Below, piece by piece: positions 42,751 to 51,153 of a stretch of 64,000 nt of DNA; the stretch's first letter is position 1; each line of letters opens with the position of its first letter. The stretch lies in contig NZ_JAIEUL010000016.1 of NCBI RefSeq assembly GCF_019599185.1, positions 1 to 64,000 of the forward strand, written 5' to 3'. The stretch is from Cryobacterium inferilacus. Its GTDB lineage: Bacteria; Actinomycetota; Actinomycetes; Actinomycetales; Microbacteriaceae. A model generated the notes under the pieces. That model was not told the origin of the DNA. It did not search any database and was given only the letters and a program-made list of their open reading frames with translations. The position numbers were made by a program, and so were the translations under genes.

Positions 42751-44238
42751 ATGAACCGCAAACTCACCACCGCACAGACCGACCGGGCCGCCGGCGTACT
42801 CCTCGGCATGGCCTGCGGCGACGCCCTCGGCGCCGGCTACGAATTCGGTCCGCCTTTGCCGGAAAATGCCGAGGTGACCATGAAGGGTGGTGGTGGGTTC
42901 GGCTGGGCGCCCGGCGAGTGGACCGACGACACCTCGATGGCCGTGCCGATCGCCCGCGCGATTGCCGCAGGCCGCGATCTGGCTGATGAGAGGGTGCTCG
43001 ACGACATTGTGGCCCAGTGGGTGGACTGGGCACGCACCGCACCCGATGTGGGGATTCAGCTGCGGGCGGTGCTCAGCCGCACCGCACCCTCGGTGGCAGC
43101 CGTGCGAGTCGTCGCCCGTGAGCACCACGATCGACAGGGCCGCAGCGCGGGGAACGGATCGCTGATGCGCACGGCTCCGGTGGCGCTCGCGTACCTCGAT
43201 GACCCCGAAGGGCTGGCCGTGGCCGCCCGGGCGATCAGCTCGCTCACCCACTTCGAAGCGGATGCCGGGGATGCGTGCGTGCTCTGGTGCCTGGCGATTC
43301 GGCACGCTGTGCTCAAGGGGGAGCTGGATGTGCGTGTGGGGCTGACGGCTCTGCCTGTTGAGCGGCGGGAACGGTGGGCGGAGCGCATCGAGGAGGCCGA
43401 GGCGCAGCAGCCGGCGTACTTCAGCCGCAACGGTTGGGTGGTGCAGGCTCTGCAGGGGGCGTGGTCGGCGATCAGTCATGCTCCGGCGATGGATGCAGGG
43501 CAGCTGCGGCTCGCGCTGGAGGCCGCGGTGCGGGGTGGAAAAGACACCGATACCGTGGCTGCGATCGCGGGCGGGCTGGTGGGGGCCCGGTGGGGCGCCT
43601 CGGCAGTACCGGGGGAGTGGCGGCGGATCGTGCACGGGTGGCCGGGGTTGGGGGCTGCGGAACTGGTGCGATTGGGGGTGCAGGCGGTGAACGGTGGACA
43701 GCGGGTTGCGGGGTCTCGACAAGCTCGACCAGCGGGTGGGGGCGATTCGGGGGACGACCGCGTGGACTACACGCGACTGGGGGACGTTTCGACGCTCGTG
43801 CGGCATCCGCACGATGCGGGGGTGTGGCTGGGGGCGGCTGGGGCACTCGACGCACTGCCCGAGGACATCGACGCGGTGGTGTCGCTGTGCCGGGTCGGCA
43901 GCGCCCAGGTTCCGACGCGCATCCGGCACCGGGTGGAGGTGCGGCTGATCGACAACGACGACCCGGCGAAGAACCCCAACCTCGACTTCGTGCTCACCGA
44001 CACGGTGGCCGTCATCGCGGCGCTACGAGCCGAGGGACGCACGGTGCTGGTGCACTGCGCGCAGGCGCAGAGCCGCACGCCGTCGGTGGCGGCCCTGTAT
44101 GCCGCTCTTTACCGGGACGTACCGGTGAAGCGGGCGCTCGCCGAGGTGTGCGCGGTGCTGCCGGTAGCGAATCCGAAGCGGTTCCTCCGCGCGGCCGTCA
44201 CCCGGCTGGGCGGCGGTGTGCGGGAGAATGCAGCATGA
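42751..44238 (+). CDS. ADP-ribosylglycohydrolase fused to a dual-specificity-type phosphatase
   Basis: A 495-residue two-domain protein. Residues 1-310 are an ADP-ribosyl-hydrolase (DraG/ARH) domain: 'LGMACGDALGAGYEF', 'GEWTDDTSMAVPIA' (metal-binding T-D-D), 'GNGSLMRTAPVAL' and 'GGKDTDTVAAIAGGLVGA' (second D-T-D metal site). All key acidic residues are present. Residues 350-490 are a cysteine phosphatase with signature 'VHCAQAQSRT' (C-x5-R) near 435. The linker between them is low-complexity. This protein would strip ADP-ribose from proteins or small molecules, while the second domain removes phosphate. First gene of an NrtR-controlled operon; its stop overlaps the next start (ATGA). Confidence 0.88.
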   Translation: MNRKLTTAQTDRAAGVLLGMACGDALGAGYEFGPPLPENAEVTMKGGGGFGWAPGEWTDDTSMAVPIARAIAAGRDLADERVLDDIVAQWVDWARTAPDVGIQLRAVLSRTAPSVAAVRVVAREHHDRQGRSAGNGSLMRTAPVALAYLDDPEGLAVAARAISSLTHFEADAGDACVLWCLAIRHAVLKGELDVRVGLTALPVERRERWAERIEEAEAQQPAYFSRNGWVVQALQGAWSAISHAPAMDAGQLRLALEAAVRGGKDTDTVAAIAGGLVGARWGASAVPGEWRRIVHGWPGLGAAELVRLGVQAVNGGQRVAGSRQARPAGGGDSGDDRVDYTRLGDVSTLVRHPHDAGVWLGAAGALDALPEDIDAVVSLCRVGSAQVPTRIRHRVEVRLIDNDDPAKNPNLDFVLTDTVAVIAALRAEGRTVLVHCAQAQSRTPSVAALYAALYRDVPVKRALAEVCAVLPVANPKRFLRAAVTRLGGGVRENAA

Positions 44239-45017
44239 GCCATGCCTCGTCGGACAACTCCGGCAACAACATCGTGAACGACACCGACGACGATGGTGGT
44301 GGGGACGAACCATACAACCCGCCCGCGGACCGGTTTCTGACCGCCCAGATGTGGTGGATCGCCAGCGAGCTGGTGCGCCGGCATCCGCACCTGCATCTCA
44401 GCGGTGTGGAGGTGGAGGAGGGCGACCGCCTGCTGATGGTGCGCGACGAGCAGGAGGGCTTGAGTATCCAGTGGGATCTCGTGGGCGGTTGCAAGTACCT
44501 GGTGAACGGGGTTGTGACGCGGATCAGCTGGATCGAGATGATGGCCGCGGCCAGCCCGCACGAGACACTCAAGCGCATCGAGGTGGGTTGCGGGCTCGGC
44601 ATTCCCCAGGCGACGCCGGAGACCACCCCGCGGGCCCTCGCCTACAGGGTTATCGCCAGCGCACTGGCGACGGCGGTTGACGACCGGCATTCCTGGTTCG
44701 CGGTGCCGGCGCCGATGATGCCCGGGGAGGACCACGAGAACTCGGAGTGCGACTACTTCCGGGCGTTCCCGACCACGGTGGAGGCACGTGAGGGCTACGA
44801 CGCCGCGATCGATGCCCAGCTGGAGGCGGGACATCGGGTCTACTTTCAGCAGCCGTTCTGGGCGGTGCTGCGCGACATGCAGGCCATCGCGATCGTCGAC
44901 GACGCCGGCGTCATCCACACCATCATGGGCGAGAGCGAGCTCATGCCGCTCTACGAACAGATCAACCGCAACCTGACCATCACCACGGCCCGAGTTCTGG
45001 GCCCGTACCTACCTTGA
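44235..45017 (+). CDS. hypothetical protein in the NrtR-controlled operon
   Basis: This 260-residue protein is translationally coupled to the glycohydrolase gene (ATGA) and followed 8 bases later by the nucleotidase-HD gene. The first 30 residues are Asn/Asp/Gly-rich and disordered. After them comes an alpha/beta domain ('MWWIASELVRRHPHLHLSG', 'SIQWDLVGGCKYLVNG'), then 'RALAYRVIASALATAVDDRHSW' and a C-terminal part ending 'ITTARVLGPYLP'. The pattern faintly recalls TY-Chap (YbjN-like peptide-binding chaperone) domains, but I cannot support that beyond a guess. A helper to one of the enzymes in the operon is the contextual reading. Confidence 0.7.
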   Translation: MSHASSDNSGNNIVNDTDDDGGGDEPYNPPADRFLTAQMWWIASELVRRHPHLHLSGVEVEEGDRLLMVRDEQEGLSIQWDLVGGCKYLVNGVVTRISWIEMMAAASPHETLKRIEVGCGLGIPQATPETTPRALAYRVIASALATAVDDRHSWFAVPAPMMPGEDHENSECDYFRAFPTTVEAREGYDAAIDAQLEAGHRVYFQQPFWAVLRDMQAIAIVDDAGVIHTIMGESELMPLYEQINRNLTITTARVLGPYLP

Positions 45018-45025
45018 GGATTTCC

Positions 45026-45973
45026 ATGACCGCTTCCGTGCCCGCTTCCGTGACGACCGCCGTGAAGATCCTCTACATCGACCTTGACAACACGCTGGTG
45101 GACTTCCCGAGTGGCATTGCCCGGCTGACCGATAAGGCTCGCGCCGAGTTCCACGGTCACTACGACGACGCCCCCGGTATTTTCGGCCGGATGGAGCCGC
45201 TCGCCGGCGCGGTCGAGGCATACAAGGAACTGGCCTTGCACTTCGACACCTACATCCTGTCGACAGCCCCGTGGCACAACGCGTCGGCCTGGCATGACAA
45301 GGTGCTTTGGGTGCAGACCTACCTCGGGCTCACCGATGAGACCGCAGCCTACAAGAGACTGATCCTCTCGCACCACAAGAACCTGAACCGCGGTGACTAC
45401 CTGATCGATGATCGATCTGCCAACGGTGCGGGCATGTTCGAGGGGGAGTGGCTGCAGTTCGGCACCGACGCTGCGTTCCCGACCTGGGCATCCGTCACCG
45501 ACTACCTACTCTCGAACGGTGAGCCCTCCCAGTTGCACGCAGCGATCACCCTGGCCCGCACGTCACATGCGGGCCAGGTCGACAAGCTTGGTGTGGCATA
45601 CATTTACCACCCGCTGGCTGTGATGCAAGGAGTGACCGGTGAGGACGCCAAGATCGTGGCCGTTCTGCACGATGTGGTGGAAGACACCCCGGTGACGCTG
45701 GACCACTTGCGCACCCTGGGCTTTGCGGAGCCCGTCGTGCGCGCCGTGGATGCGGTCACCAAGCGCCCCGGCGAATCCCTTGCCGAGTCGATGGCTCGCG
45801 TCGCGGCTGACCCGCTGGCGCTCGTCGTGAAGCTGGCCGATCTCGCCCACAACGCGAACCCGAAGCGGCAAGCGGGGTTACCCGAAGACGTCCGTGCCCG
45901 GCTGAAGGTGAAGTACGAGGAGTCTGCCGCGGCGCTCGGCACATCCCTGGAAGCGATTTTCGCGAAGAGCTGA
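45026..45973 (+). CDS. 5'(3')-deoxyribonucleotidase (HAD) fused to HD phosphohydrolase
   Basis: This 315-residue fusion begins with an NT5C-type HAD domain: 'ILYIDLDNTLVDF' (DxDxT nucleophile) near residue 15, 'ILSTAPWHN' and 'DYLIDDRSANGAG'. From about residue 175 it is an HD domain of the RelA/SpoT hydrolase type: 'ARTSHAGQVDKLGVAYIYHPLAV', 'VAVLHDVVEDT' (H-D pair) and 'LVVKLADLAHNANP'. Together they could remove phosphates from nucleotides and hydrolyse (p)ppGpp-like or other nucleotides. The start at 45026 has GAGGA 5 bases upstream. It ends 12 bases before the convergent SIR2 gene. Such a fusion suggests nucleotide depletion or recycling. Confidence 0.86.
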   Translation: MTASVPASVTTAVKILYIDLDNTLVDFPSGIARLTDKARAEFHGHYDDAPGIFGRMEPLAGAVEAYKELALHFDTYILSTAPWHNASAWHDKVLWVQTYLGLTDETAAYKRLILSHHKNLNRGDYLIDDRSANGAGMFEGEWLQFGTDAAFPTWASVTDYLLSNGEPSQLHAAITLARTSHAGQVDKLGVAYIYHPLAVMQGVTGEDAKIVAVLHDVVEDTPVTLDHLRTLGFAEPVVRAVDAVTKRPGESLAESMARVAADPLALVVKLADLAHNANPKRQAGLPEDVRARLKVKYEESAAALGTSLEAIFAKS

Positions 45974-45985
45974 ACAATTGCGTGG

Positions 45986-47761
45986 TTACGCCCACTCGTG
46001 CTGGCAGGACTCGTTCATGCAATGCCAACTGGGGTTCGCGCCGCTGACGATGCAGCCGCCCAACACAACCGCACCGCGGGCGAGGTCCTCCTGCACATCC
46101 GATCCGACCATGCCATAGAGAATCGGAACCCCGCTGGCCTCTCCACAGAGTGGGCAGCGGGGACGCAGCTCGTGCTGGTCGCCAGGGAGGCCCAGGTCGG
46201 TGAGGGTCTGGGCGATCCCCGGCCATGCTGCCGAGCTGCGCTCTCCCACAGTTCGGTTGCCGACAAACTCCAAAATGGCCTCGCGCAGGCTCCGTTCGCC
46301 GGGTTCCAGCGCGTCGAGGTACTCGTCGGCGAGTAAGTACGAGTGGCTGTCGGTGGAGAAGGCCAGAAGTGCGTCGAGGAAGATCTCCAGGGTGCGTGCG
46401 GCGGTGGGGATGTCGACCGGTGCGCCGACAGGCCCGCCCATGCTGACGAGGTTGAGCTTGTTCTGCCACAGCATGTCATTCAGCGGGCTGGACTTGAGCG
46501 TCAGCGCTGTCGCCAACGGTTCGGGGGCATCCGCGTTCTGCGGCATAGCGCGCCGAACATCGTGAATGATCTCGTGGAAATGATCATCGCGAAGACCGAA
46601 ACCGACGAAGAGCAGGTGATGGGTGATGAGAGTGGCCTTCACCACCGCGGAGAGAGCTTCGCGGGACGCGTTGTAGCCCAGGTAGTCATCTCGTGTGAGC
46701 ACGATGCTGTCGGGATTGGTGACTGAACCATGGAGCTTCAGTAGCCAGTGGTCACCGTTCACGCGGCTGTCAGGGATGACGGTTCTCGGGTCGCCGACAT
46801 CTGCCGACGCCAGTTCGAACAACGTGTCGTAGTTGAGGGTGATGGCTTGTTCGGTGCGGAGGCCGGCCAGCAGGGCAGGGGCGAGGCCGTAGCGGGGGAG
46901 GTCGACGTGGCGGATCACGCTGTCATTGAACGTTTGCTCGCTCGGAATCTCGCCGTTGTCCTTGTCGCTGTCGAATCGCGCCCGAAGGTAGGCGGCCTGG
47001 TCGCGGGCATCCAAGTCGCCGTCGAGCAGAGCAGCACGTTCATCCTTCGCCAGGTCGAGGTCCCAGGAGAGTTCGGCTATGAGCTCCTTCCAGGACGGCG
47101 CGCCAGCGCTCACACTCGTGCCGGCGCCCATAAACGGAACGAGGCGGCCGGTCTTGGCGATTGCGGCGAGATCTTTTGCCTGGTCAAGGAGATCGCGATC
47201 GCTCAGCTCGGACCAGAATTCTGAGGAGCGGCGCTTGACTTGGGCAAGCGCAAAAGACTTCTGGTCCTTCAGCACGAGAACCACGTCGACGCCTTCTTCC
47301 GCTCCGGTGATCCGGGCCTGTTCGAGGATGGCAGACAGGATGTCGCCCTTGCGGAGGCGCCCGCCGCCGCCATCCGAGCCGAACGAAGGCATCGCGAGCA
47401 AGGGATTGGGGCGTATCGGGGTTGTGCGGGCGTTGGCTTTCCGCTGCCGGCTCGCGGCGGCGCCGGCGCGGATGAAGGCTTCAATCCTCGGTTTCAGATC
47501 GGCGGCGGTCGAGAATCCAGTCAGCGGAACCGCCGTGAGGATGGGCAGCGGCAGAGCGGTGTTCCACGCGCTCACGGGAAGCGCGAACTGGTGACCTTTG
47601 GAGTAGGCGTCGTGGTGGGAACGCTGCACGGCGGCCTCCAGCCCGACGACGCCGGTCCAGTGTGGCTCCACGGCGTAGTTTGAATCGCTGGGCAGCATCC
47701 ATGCGTCGCACTGGAGGTGGGTGATGTCGCCCATGATGACGTAGACGTGGGATTGAGGCAT
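45986..47761 (-). CDS. SIR2-family protein with N-terminal macro-like domain and C-terminal zinc ribbon
   Basis: A 591-residue protein. 'VYVIMGDITHLQCDAWMLPSDS' in the first 30 residues resembles the opening of macro (ADP-ribose-binding) domains (GDIT..DA), with the usual NAAN changed to PSDS. A SIR2 domain spans about 205-430: 'LVPFMGAGTSVSAGAPSW' near 210, 'TLNYDTLFELA' (Asn), 'LLKLHGSV' (His) and 'FVGFGLRDDHF'. The C-terminus has 'RCPLCG' near 537 and 'CMNESCQ' near 585, a zinc ribbon. SIR2 domains of this type act as NADases in several phage-defence systems (Thoeris ThsA, DSR). The ATG at 47761 is preceded by GGTAGGA. It probably shares a message with the upstream ATPase gene. Confidence 0.82.
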   Translation of the reverse strand: MPQSHVYVIMGDITHLQCDAWMLPSDSNYAVEPHWTGVVGLEAAVQRSHHDAYSKGHQFALPVSAWNTALPLPILTAVPLTGFSTAADLKPRIEAFIRAGAAASRQRKANARTTPIRPNPLLAMPSFGSDGGGGRLRKGDILSAILEQARITGAEEGVDVVLVLKDQKSFALAQVKRRSSEFWSELSDRDLLDQAKDLAAIAKTGRLVPFMGAGTSVSAGAPSWKELIAELSWDLDLAKDERAALLDGDLDARDQAAYLRARFDSDKDNGEIPSEQTFNDSVIRHVDLPRYGLAPALLAGLRTEQAITLNYDTLFELASADVGDPRTVIPDSRVNGDHWLLKLHGSVTNPDSIVLTRDDYLGYNASREALSAVVKATLITHHLLFVGFGLRDDHFHEIIHDVRRAMPQNADAPEPLATALTLKSSPLNDMLWQNKLNLVSMGGPVGAPVDIPTAARTLEIFLDALLAFSTDSHSYLLADEYLDALEPGERSLREAILEFVGNRTVGERSSAAWPGIAQTLTDLGLPGDQHELRPRCPLCGEASGVPILYGMVGSDVQEDLARGAVVLGGCIVSGANPSWHCMNESCQHEWA

Positions 47762-47871
47762 GGTGATTCCTACCACATGGCCGGCCCAGCTTGTCGACCG
47801 GTCGAGCGCGGACGGTCGCCGGGCAGCACGGGCAGATCTTGCCAGCTGAGTAAAGGGTCGAACCAGTTCAG

Positions 47872-50721
47872 CTACTGCAACGTCGCGTCATCCAGTTGGT
47901 CGAGCAGCTTGTGTGCATCGGAATAGAGTTTCTCGCCCAAGGTCTCGGCTTTCTCCTCGATAAGTGACTCCAGTTGGGAACGCGCCTCTCCCTGGTTTCC
48001 GCGCGCGAGCGGAATGCGAGCCAGGGCCAACAGCGCTTCGAATCGTTCGTCGGTACCGACGTGTGCTGTTTGAGCAGCATCGATCAAGCGGGACTCGAGT
48101 GAGTCGATATTTACCAGGGGATCGAGACTCACCTGTGCCACCGCCAGTGATGCAGTCACTCGCAGGAGGAGCTCTCGGTCAGCTTCGATGTTCGGATCGT
48201 GAGCGAGCGAGGTCAGCACGGCCAGCGCCTCGTCATGCCGTCCCACGGCGGAGTACCACTCGCCGACTTCGACGCGGACTGGGTAGGCCGACTCGCCCAT
48301 CACAGAGATCGCGAACTCGTGGCCAGAGATCGCTTCTTCTCGCATTTCAAGGTCCCACCGGGCGAGACCAAGTTGGTGCCAGATCTCGTACATGACCCAG
48401 TGGTCCTCGGGGATCTCCGGGAAGTTTCGGTGTTCCTCCAGCGCCCTCTCGAGCAGCGCCACAACGGCGTGCAGCTCCTCAGCATCGTCCGCGAGCACGT
48501 GGGAAGCCCCCCACAGATAGTAAAGACTCTCGGACGAGCCAGGCGCGTAGCGGCTTCGTTGCTGGTCTAGCAGCTGGAGTGCGGCATCGTGGCCACGAGC
48601 GCGAAGGACCTTGAGGTAGTGCATTATGTCCGCGGACTTGGCAGCCTGGCTGTCCGGTCCATGAACCGAAACTGCCTCGTCGACCAACTGCTCAGCGGCT
48701 AGGACACCGGCTTCCAGATCATCCTCCATCCTCAGTCGCAGAGTGAGTTCCAGGCCCGCGGTCATCGAGTCGAGATAGTCGAGATCCGGCGTCTCTCGCG
48801 TGTCGATCAAGTGCCTCAACAGGGTGATGTGCTCGGTGGCAGAAGTGTGCATGCCGAGGGGCCTCTCAGATTGAGCGAGCATGTACAAAGCCCATGCGTA
48901 ATCTGGGATGTAAGCTCCCAGGTCGCGATGGTCAGCTACGAGCGCCGCGAGCGCGATGTTGGCCGGAACGAATCGCTGCGCGTTGAGCAAGATCACCGCC
49001 TGATGCGCCCTGAGTGAGAGCGCATCCCTTGATAGGGGGTCGATTCGAGCCAGTGCGAAGTCGGCCATGTCGTTTTTCACCACCCAGTCGGCTCCGCTGG
49101 TGTCAGCGGCGATGAGTGCTTTGACGCAGCGCAGCAGCAAACCGTTGTCAGTTGTCTTCCCGCCCTTGTAGAGGGCCCAGCCCAACCAAGCCGCGTGACG
49201 TGATCTCGCGTCATCCGTGCTGTCGTCGAGCGCTTTCAATACCTGCAGTGTGAGGTGGTGCCAGAATCGGGCCTTGTCGTCGTCGTCGCGATGAGGATCG
49301 AAGAATTCGTCGTCAGCGGCGGCGACATCCATTTGCGCTCGTTCCAGGAACGACCGAAGGCCCTCTCCGACGATTTCGCTCCAGGCAAAGTCGTTGTGAC
49401 TGGCAAAATCGGCCAGTGGTCCGACGGCCGCGGCCTCCGCTGCGTTCGTGATGAGGTCAATATCCCAGGCAGTCGGCAGGGAACCGTCTGCACCCAACCT
49501 GCTGGGGATCCCGAGCGTGGCCACAGCGAGGTGGCGCCGCACGTCTTTCGGCAGGCCCGTCCACACGACTCGATAAAGATCTTCGACAGAGCGCGGCAGA
49601 GTTGCGAAATCGGAAACCAACCGTTTCGGACTCGTCTCATACTTCTCGATGGATGCCAGAAGTTTGATGGCAAGCGGGTTCGAGTATCGGTTCGCGATCT
49701 TCCGAGCCGTCTGATCGTCGATCCCGGTCCAGTGGTGTTTCACCAGCACGGTTACCTCCTCCGCGACCATCGTGCCCAGCCCGGCTCCGCGAGGAAATGG
49801 GGCAGGCAGATCCAGCTCGTCATCAAAGCGCACTCGAGATAGACGAGTGCGAGATTGATGCATCGCCTGCCCCACGGCACTGTTGGATTCGATGAACCCT
49901 GGCCACCCGGTCGACACGATGAGCACGGCGCCCGGTCGGGTCACTAGAACCTCCAGAAGCTCTGACAGCGAGCTCGTTGCCTCATGGATGTCTTCAACGA
50001 AGATCACCATCGGCAGACCGTTTTTCCCGAAGGCGCCCAAGAGGGTCGCCAGATCCTCGACGATATTCGGGGTGCCCTGGTCTCCCAGATGCACCGCGTC
50101 AGTGCCGGCCAACGCGCGGTTGTCGCTCGCTTTTCGGGAGCCAGCCGCCCACGCACGCTGCACCAGCCATTTCGCCGTTCCGAAACCAGGAGCAAGGTCG
50201 CCCGCGACCGCCTCGACGAAACCCGTCGACACGTTGGAGGTGATCTCCGACCCGACGAAGCCGGTCAGCTCGCGCCCGAACGAAAGCCAGGAGCCTCTCG
50301 CGTTCACGGTCAAGTCATAGAAGCGGGCGTGGTCCTCGAGCACGCGCGTATCCAGCGCCAAAGACTCTGCTGCTCCGCCGGACTTGCGCACGCCGCAGGT
50401 GATTCCCCACCAACCCCAGCTCGGGATGCTCCCGCCGGCATGGCTGGCCAGAATCGGGTTCACGGCTTTGCGTGCGCCGGTGGAGAGACCGCCCCCATCC
50501 TGAGAGCCGGGAATTGAGTCCGGCCAGTAGTGAGGCTCCGGCTGACGCGTTGTCGCCAAGCGGGCGTAGAACTCGGTAGCGATCCGGGTCTTGCCCCAAC
50601 CCGTTGGGGCTTCCAGGGAGATCCACCGTGGAGTTTTGTCCCGGGCGACCTCATCGTAGACAGCGAGAAGGCCGTCAACCAGTAGCTTCCGAGACGTTCC
50701 GACAAACGGTGTTTGTTCCAA
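47872..50721 (-). CDS. P-loop (STAND-like) ATPase with TPR-like repeat region
   Basis: This 949-residue protein begins 'EQTPFVGTSRKLL', a typical STAND/AAA opening. Walker A 'LEAPTGWGKTRIA' is near 40, Walker B 'MVIFVEDIHEA' near 240, and a sensor-like 'LIVSTGWPGF' follows. From about 500 on it is rich in amphipathic helix pairs ('ALSLRAHQAVILLNAQRF', 'EISGHEFAISVMGESAY', 'ALAVLTSLAHD') like TPRs. Such proteins often sense a ligand through the repeats and oligomerise. It lies 110 bases upstream of the SIR2 gene on the same strand. The start chosen is TTG at 50721 with AGGGGG before it; GTG at 50877 would add 52 residues of poor quality. Confidence 0.78.
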   Translation of the reverse strand: MEQTPFVGTSRKLLVDGLLAVYDEVARDKTPRWISLEAPTGWGKTRIATEFYARLATTRQPEPHYWPDSIPGSQDGGGLSTGARKAVNPILASHAGGSIPSWGWWGITCGVRKSGGAAESLALDTRVLEDHARFYDLTVNARGSWLSFGRELTGFVGSEITSNVSTGFVEAVAGDLAPGFGTAKWLVQRAWAAGSRKASDNRALAGTDAVHLGDQGTPNIVEDLATLLGAFGKNGLPMVIFVEDIHEATSSLSELLEVLVTRPGAVLIVSTGWPGFIESNSAVGQAMHQSRTRLSRVRFDDELDLPAPFPRGAGLGTMVAEEVTVLVKHHWTGIDDQTARKIANRYSNPLAIKLLASIEKYETSPKRLVSDFATLPRSVEDLYRVVWTGLPKDVRRHLAVATLGIPSRLGADGSLPTAWDIDLITNAAEAAAVGPLADFASHNDFAWSEIVGEGLRSFLERAQMDVAAADDEFFDPHRDDDDKARFWHHLTLQVLKALDDSTDDARSRHAAWLGWALYKGGKTTDNGLLLRCVKALIAADTSGADWVVKNDMADFALARIDPLSRDALSLRAHQAVILLNAQRFVPANIALAALVADHRDLGAYIPDYAWALYMLAQSERPLGMHTSATEHITLLRHLIDTRETPDLDYLDSMTAGLELTLRLRMEDDLEAGVLAAEQLVDEAVSVHGPDSQAAKSADIMHYLKVLRARGHDAALQLLDQQRSRYAPGSSESLYYLWGASHVLADDAEELHAVVALLERALEEHRNFPEIPEDHWVMYEIWHQLGLARWDLEMREEAISGHEFAISVMGESAYPVRVEVGEWYSAVGRHDEALAVLTSLAHDPNIEADRELLLRVTASLAVAQVSLDPLVNIDSLESRLIDAAQTAHVGTDERFEALLALARIPLARGNQGEARSQLESLIEEKAETLGEKLYSDAHKLLDQLDDATLQ

Positions 50722-50895
50722 ACCGCACCCCCTGCGATGAAGAGTATGTAGAGCGACCAGTTCCTGCGCGACGAAGTGTCGTTCACAGGGATGCGCCTTG
50801 GATGAATCTACTGGACCACCGGCTCGCACGTTTTCGTTGTTCGCATTGTGCGGATGCACTCGTGTCGGTGCTCGCATCCGCGCCGACCGATCAGG

Positions 50896-51153
50896 TCACT
50901 CAGCCTGCCGGTACATGACCATCCCGGCGTGGTGCAGCACGTCGCCGTGGAACTCGCCGTCTGCGGAGAACCCGATGTCATCGCGGTAGAAGATCATCGA
51001 TCCCTCCACCCAGTACGCGCCGGTGTACGCGGCCTCCCGCTTCCCGCGCGCTTCGACATACCGGCCCTCCGGCAGCAGCCGCTGCCGGATCACGCCGTCG
51101 GCGGTGACCCAGAGACCGACGTACGGGTGCGTGGCCTCACCTTCGGCGGTCAC
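50896..51153 (-). CDS. Atu4866-domain protein
   Basis: An 85-residue protein that is nearly one copy of the small beta-rich Atu4866 domain: 'HPYVGLWVTADGVIRQRLLP', 'GRYVEARGKREAAYTGAYWV', 'DDIGFSADGEFHGDVLHHAGMVMYR'. The fold is lipocalin-like; the function is unknown. The GTG start at 51153 overlaps the stop of the amidohydrolase gene (GTGA), so the two are coupled and probably controlled together by the divergent XRE regulator. Earlier in-frame codons run through the amidohydrolase gene and are not part of it. Confidence 0.85.
   Translation of the reverse strand: MTAEGEATHPYVGLWVTADGVIRQRLLPEGRYVEARGKREAAYTGAYWVEGSMIFYRDDIGFSADGEFHGDVLHHAGMVMYRQAE

Noticed and set aside
43374..44234. upstream extension of the hypothetical protein at 44235
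   Set aside because: The frame is open but Gly/Arg-rich and lies over the glycohydrolase coding frame. The ATGA overlap at 44235 is the natural start.
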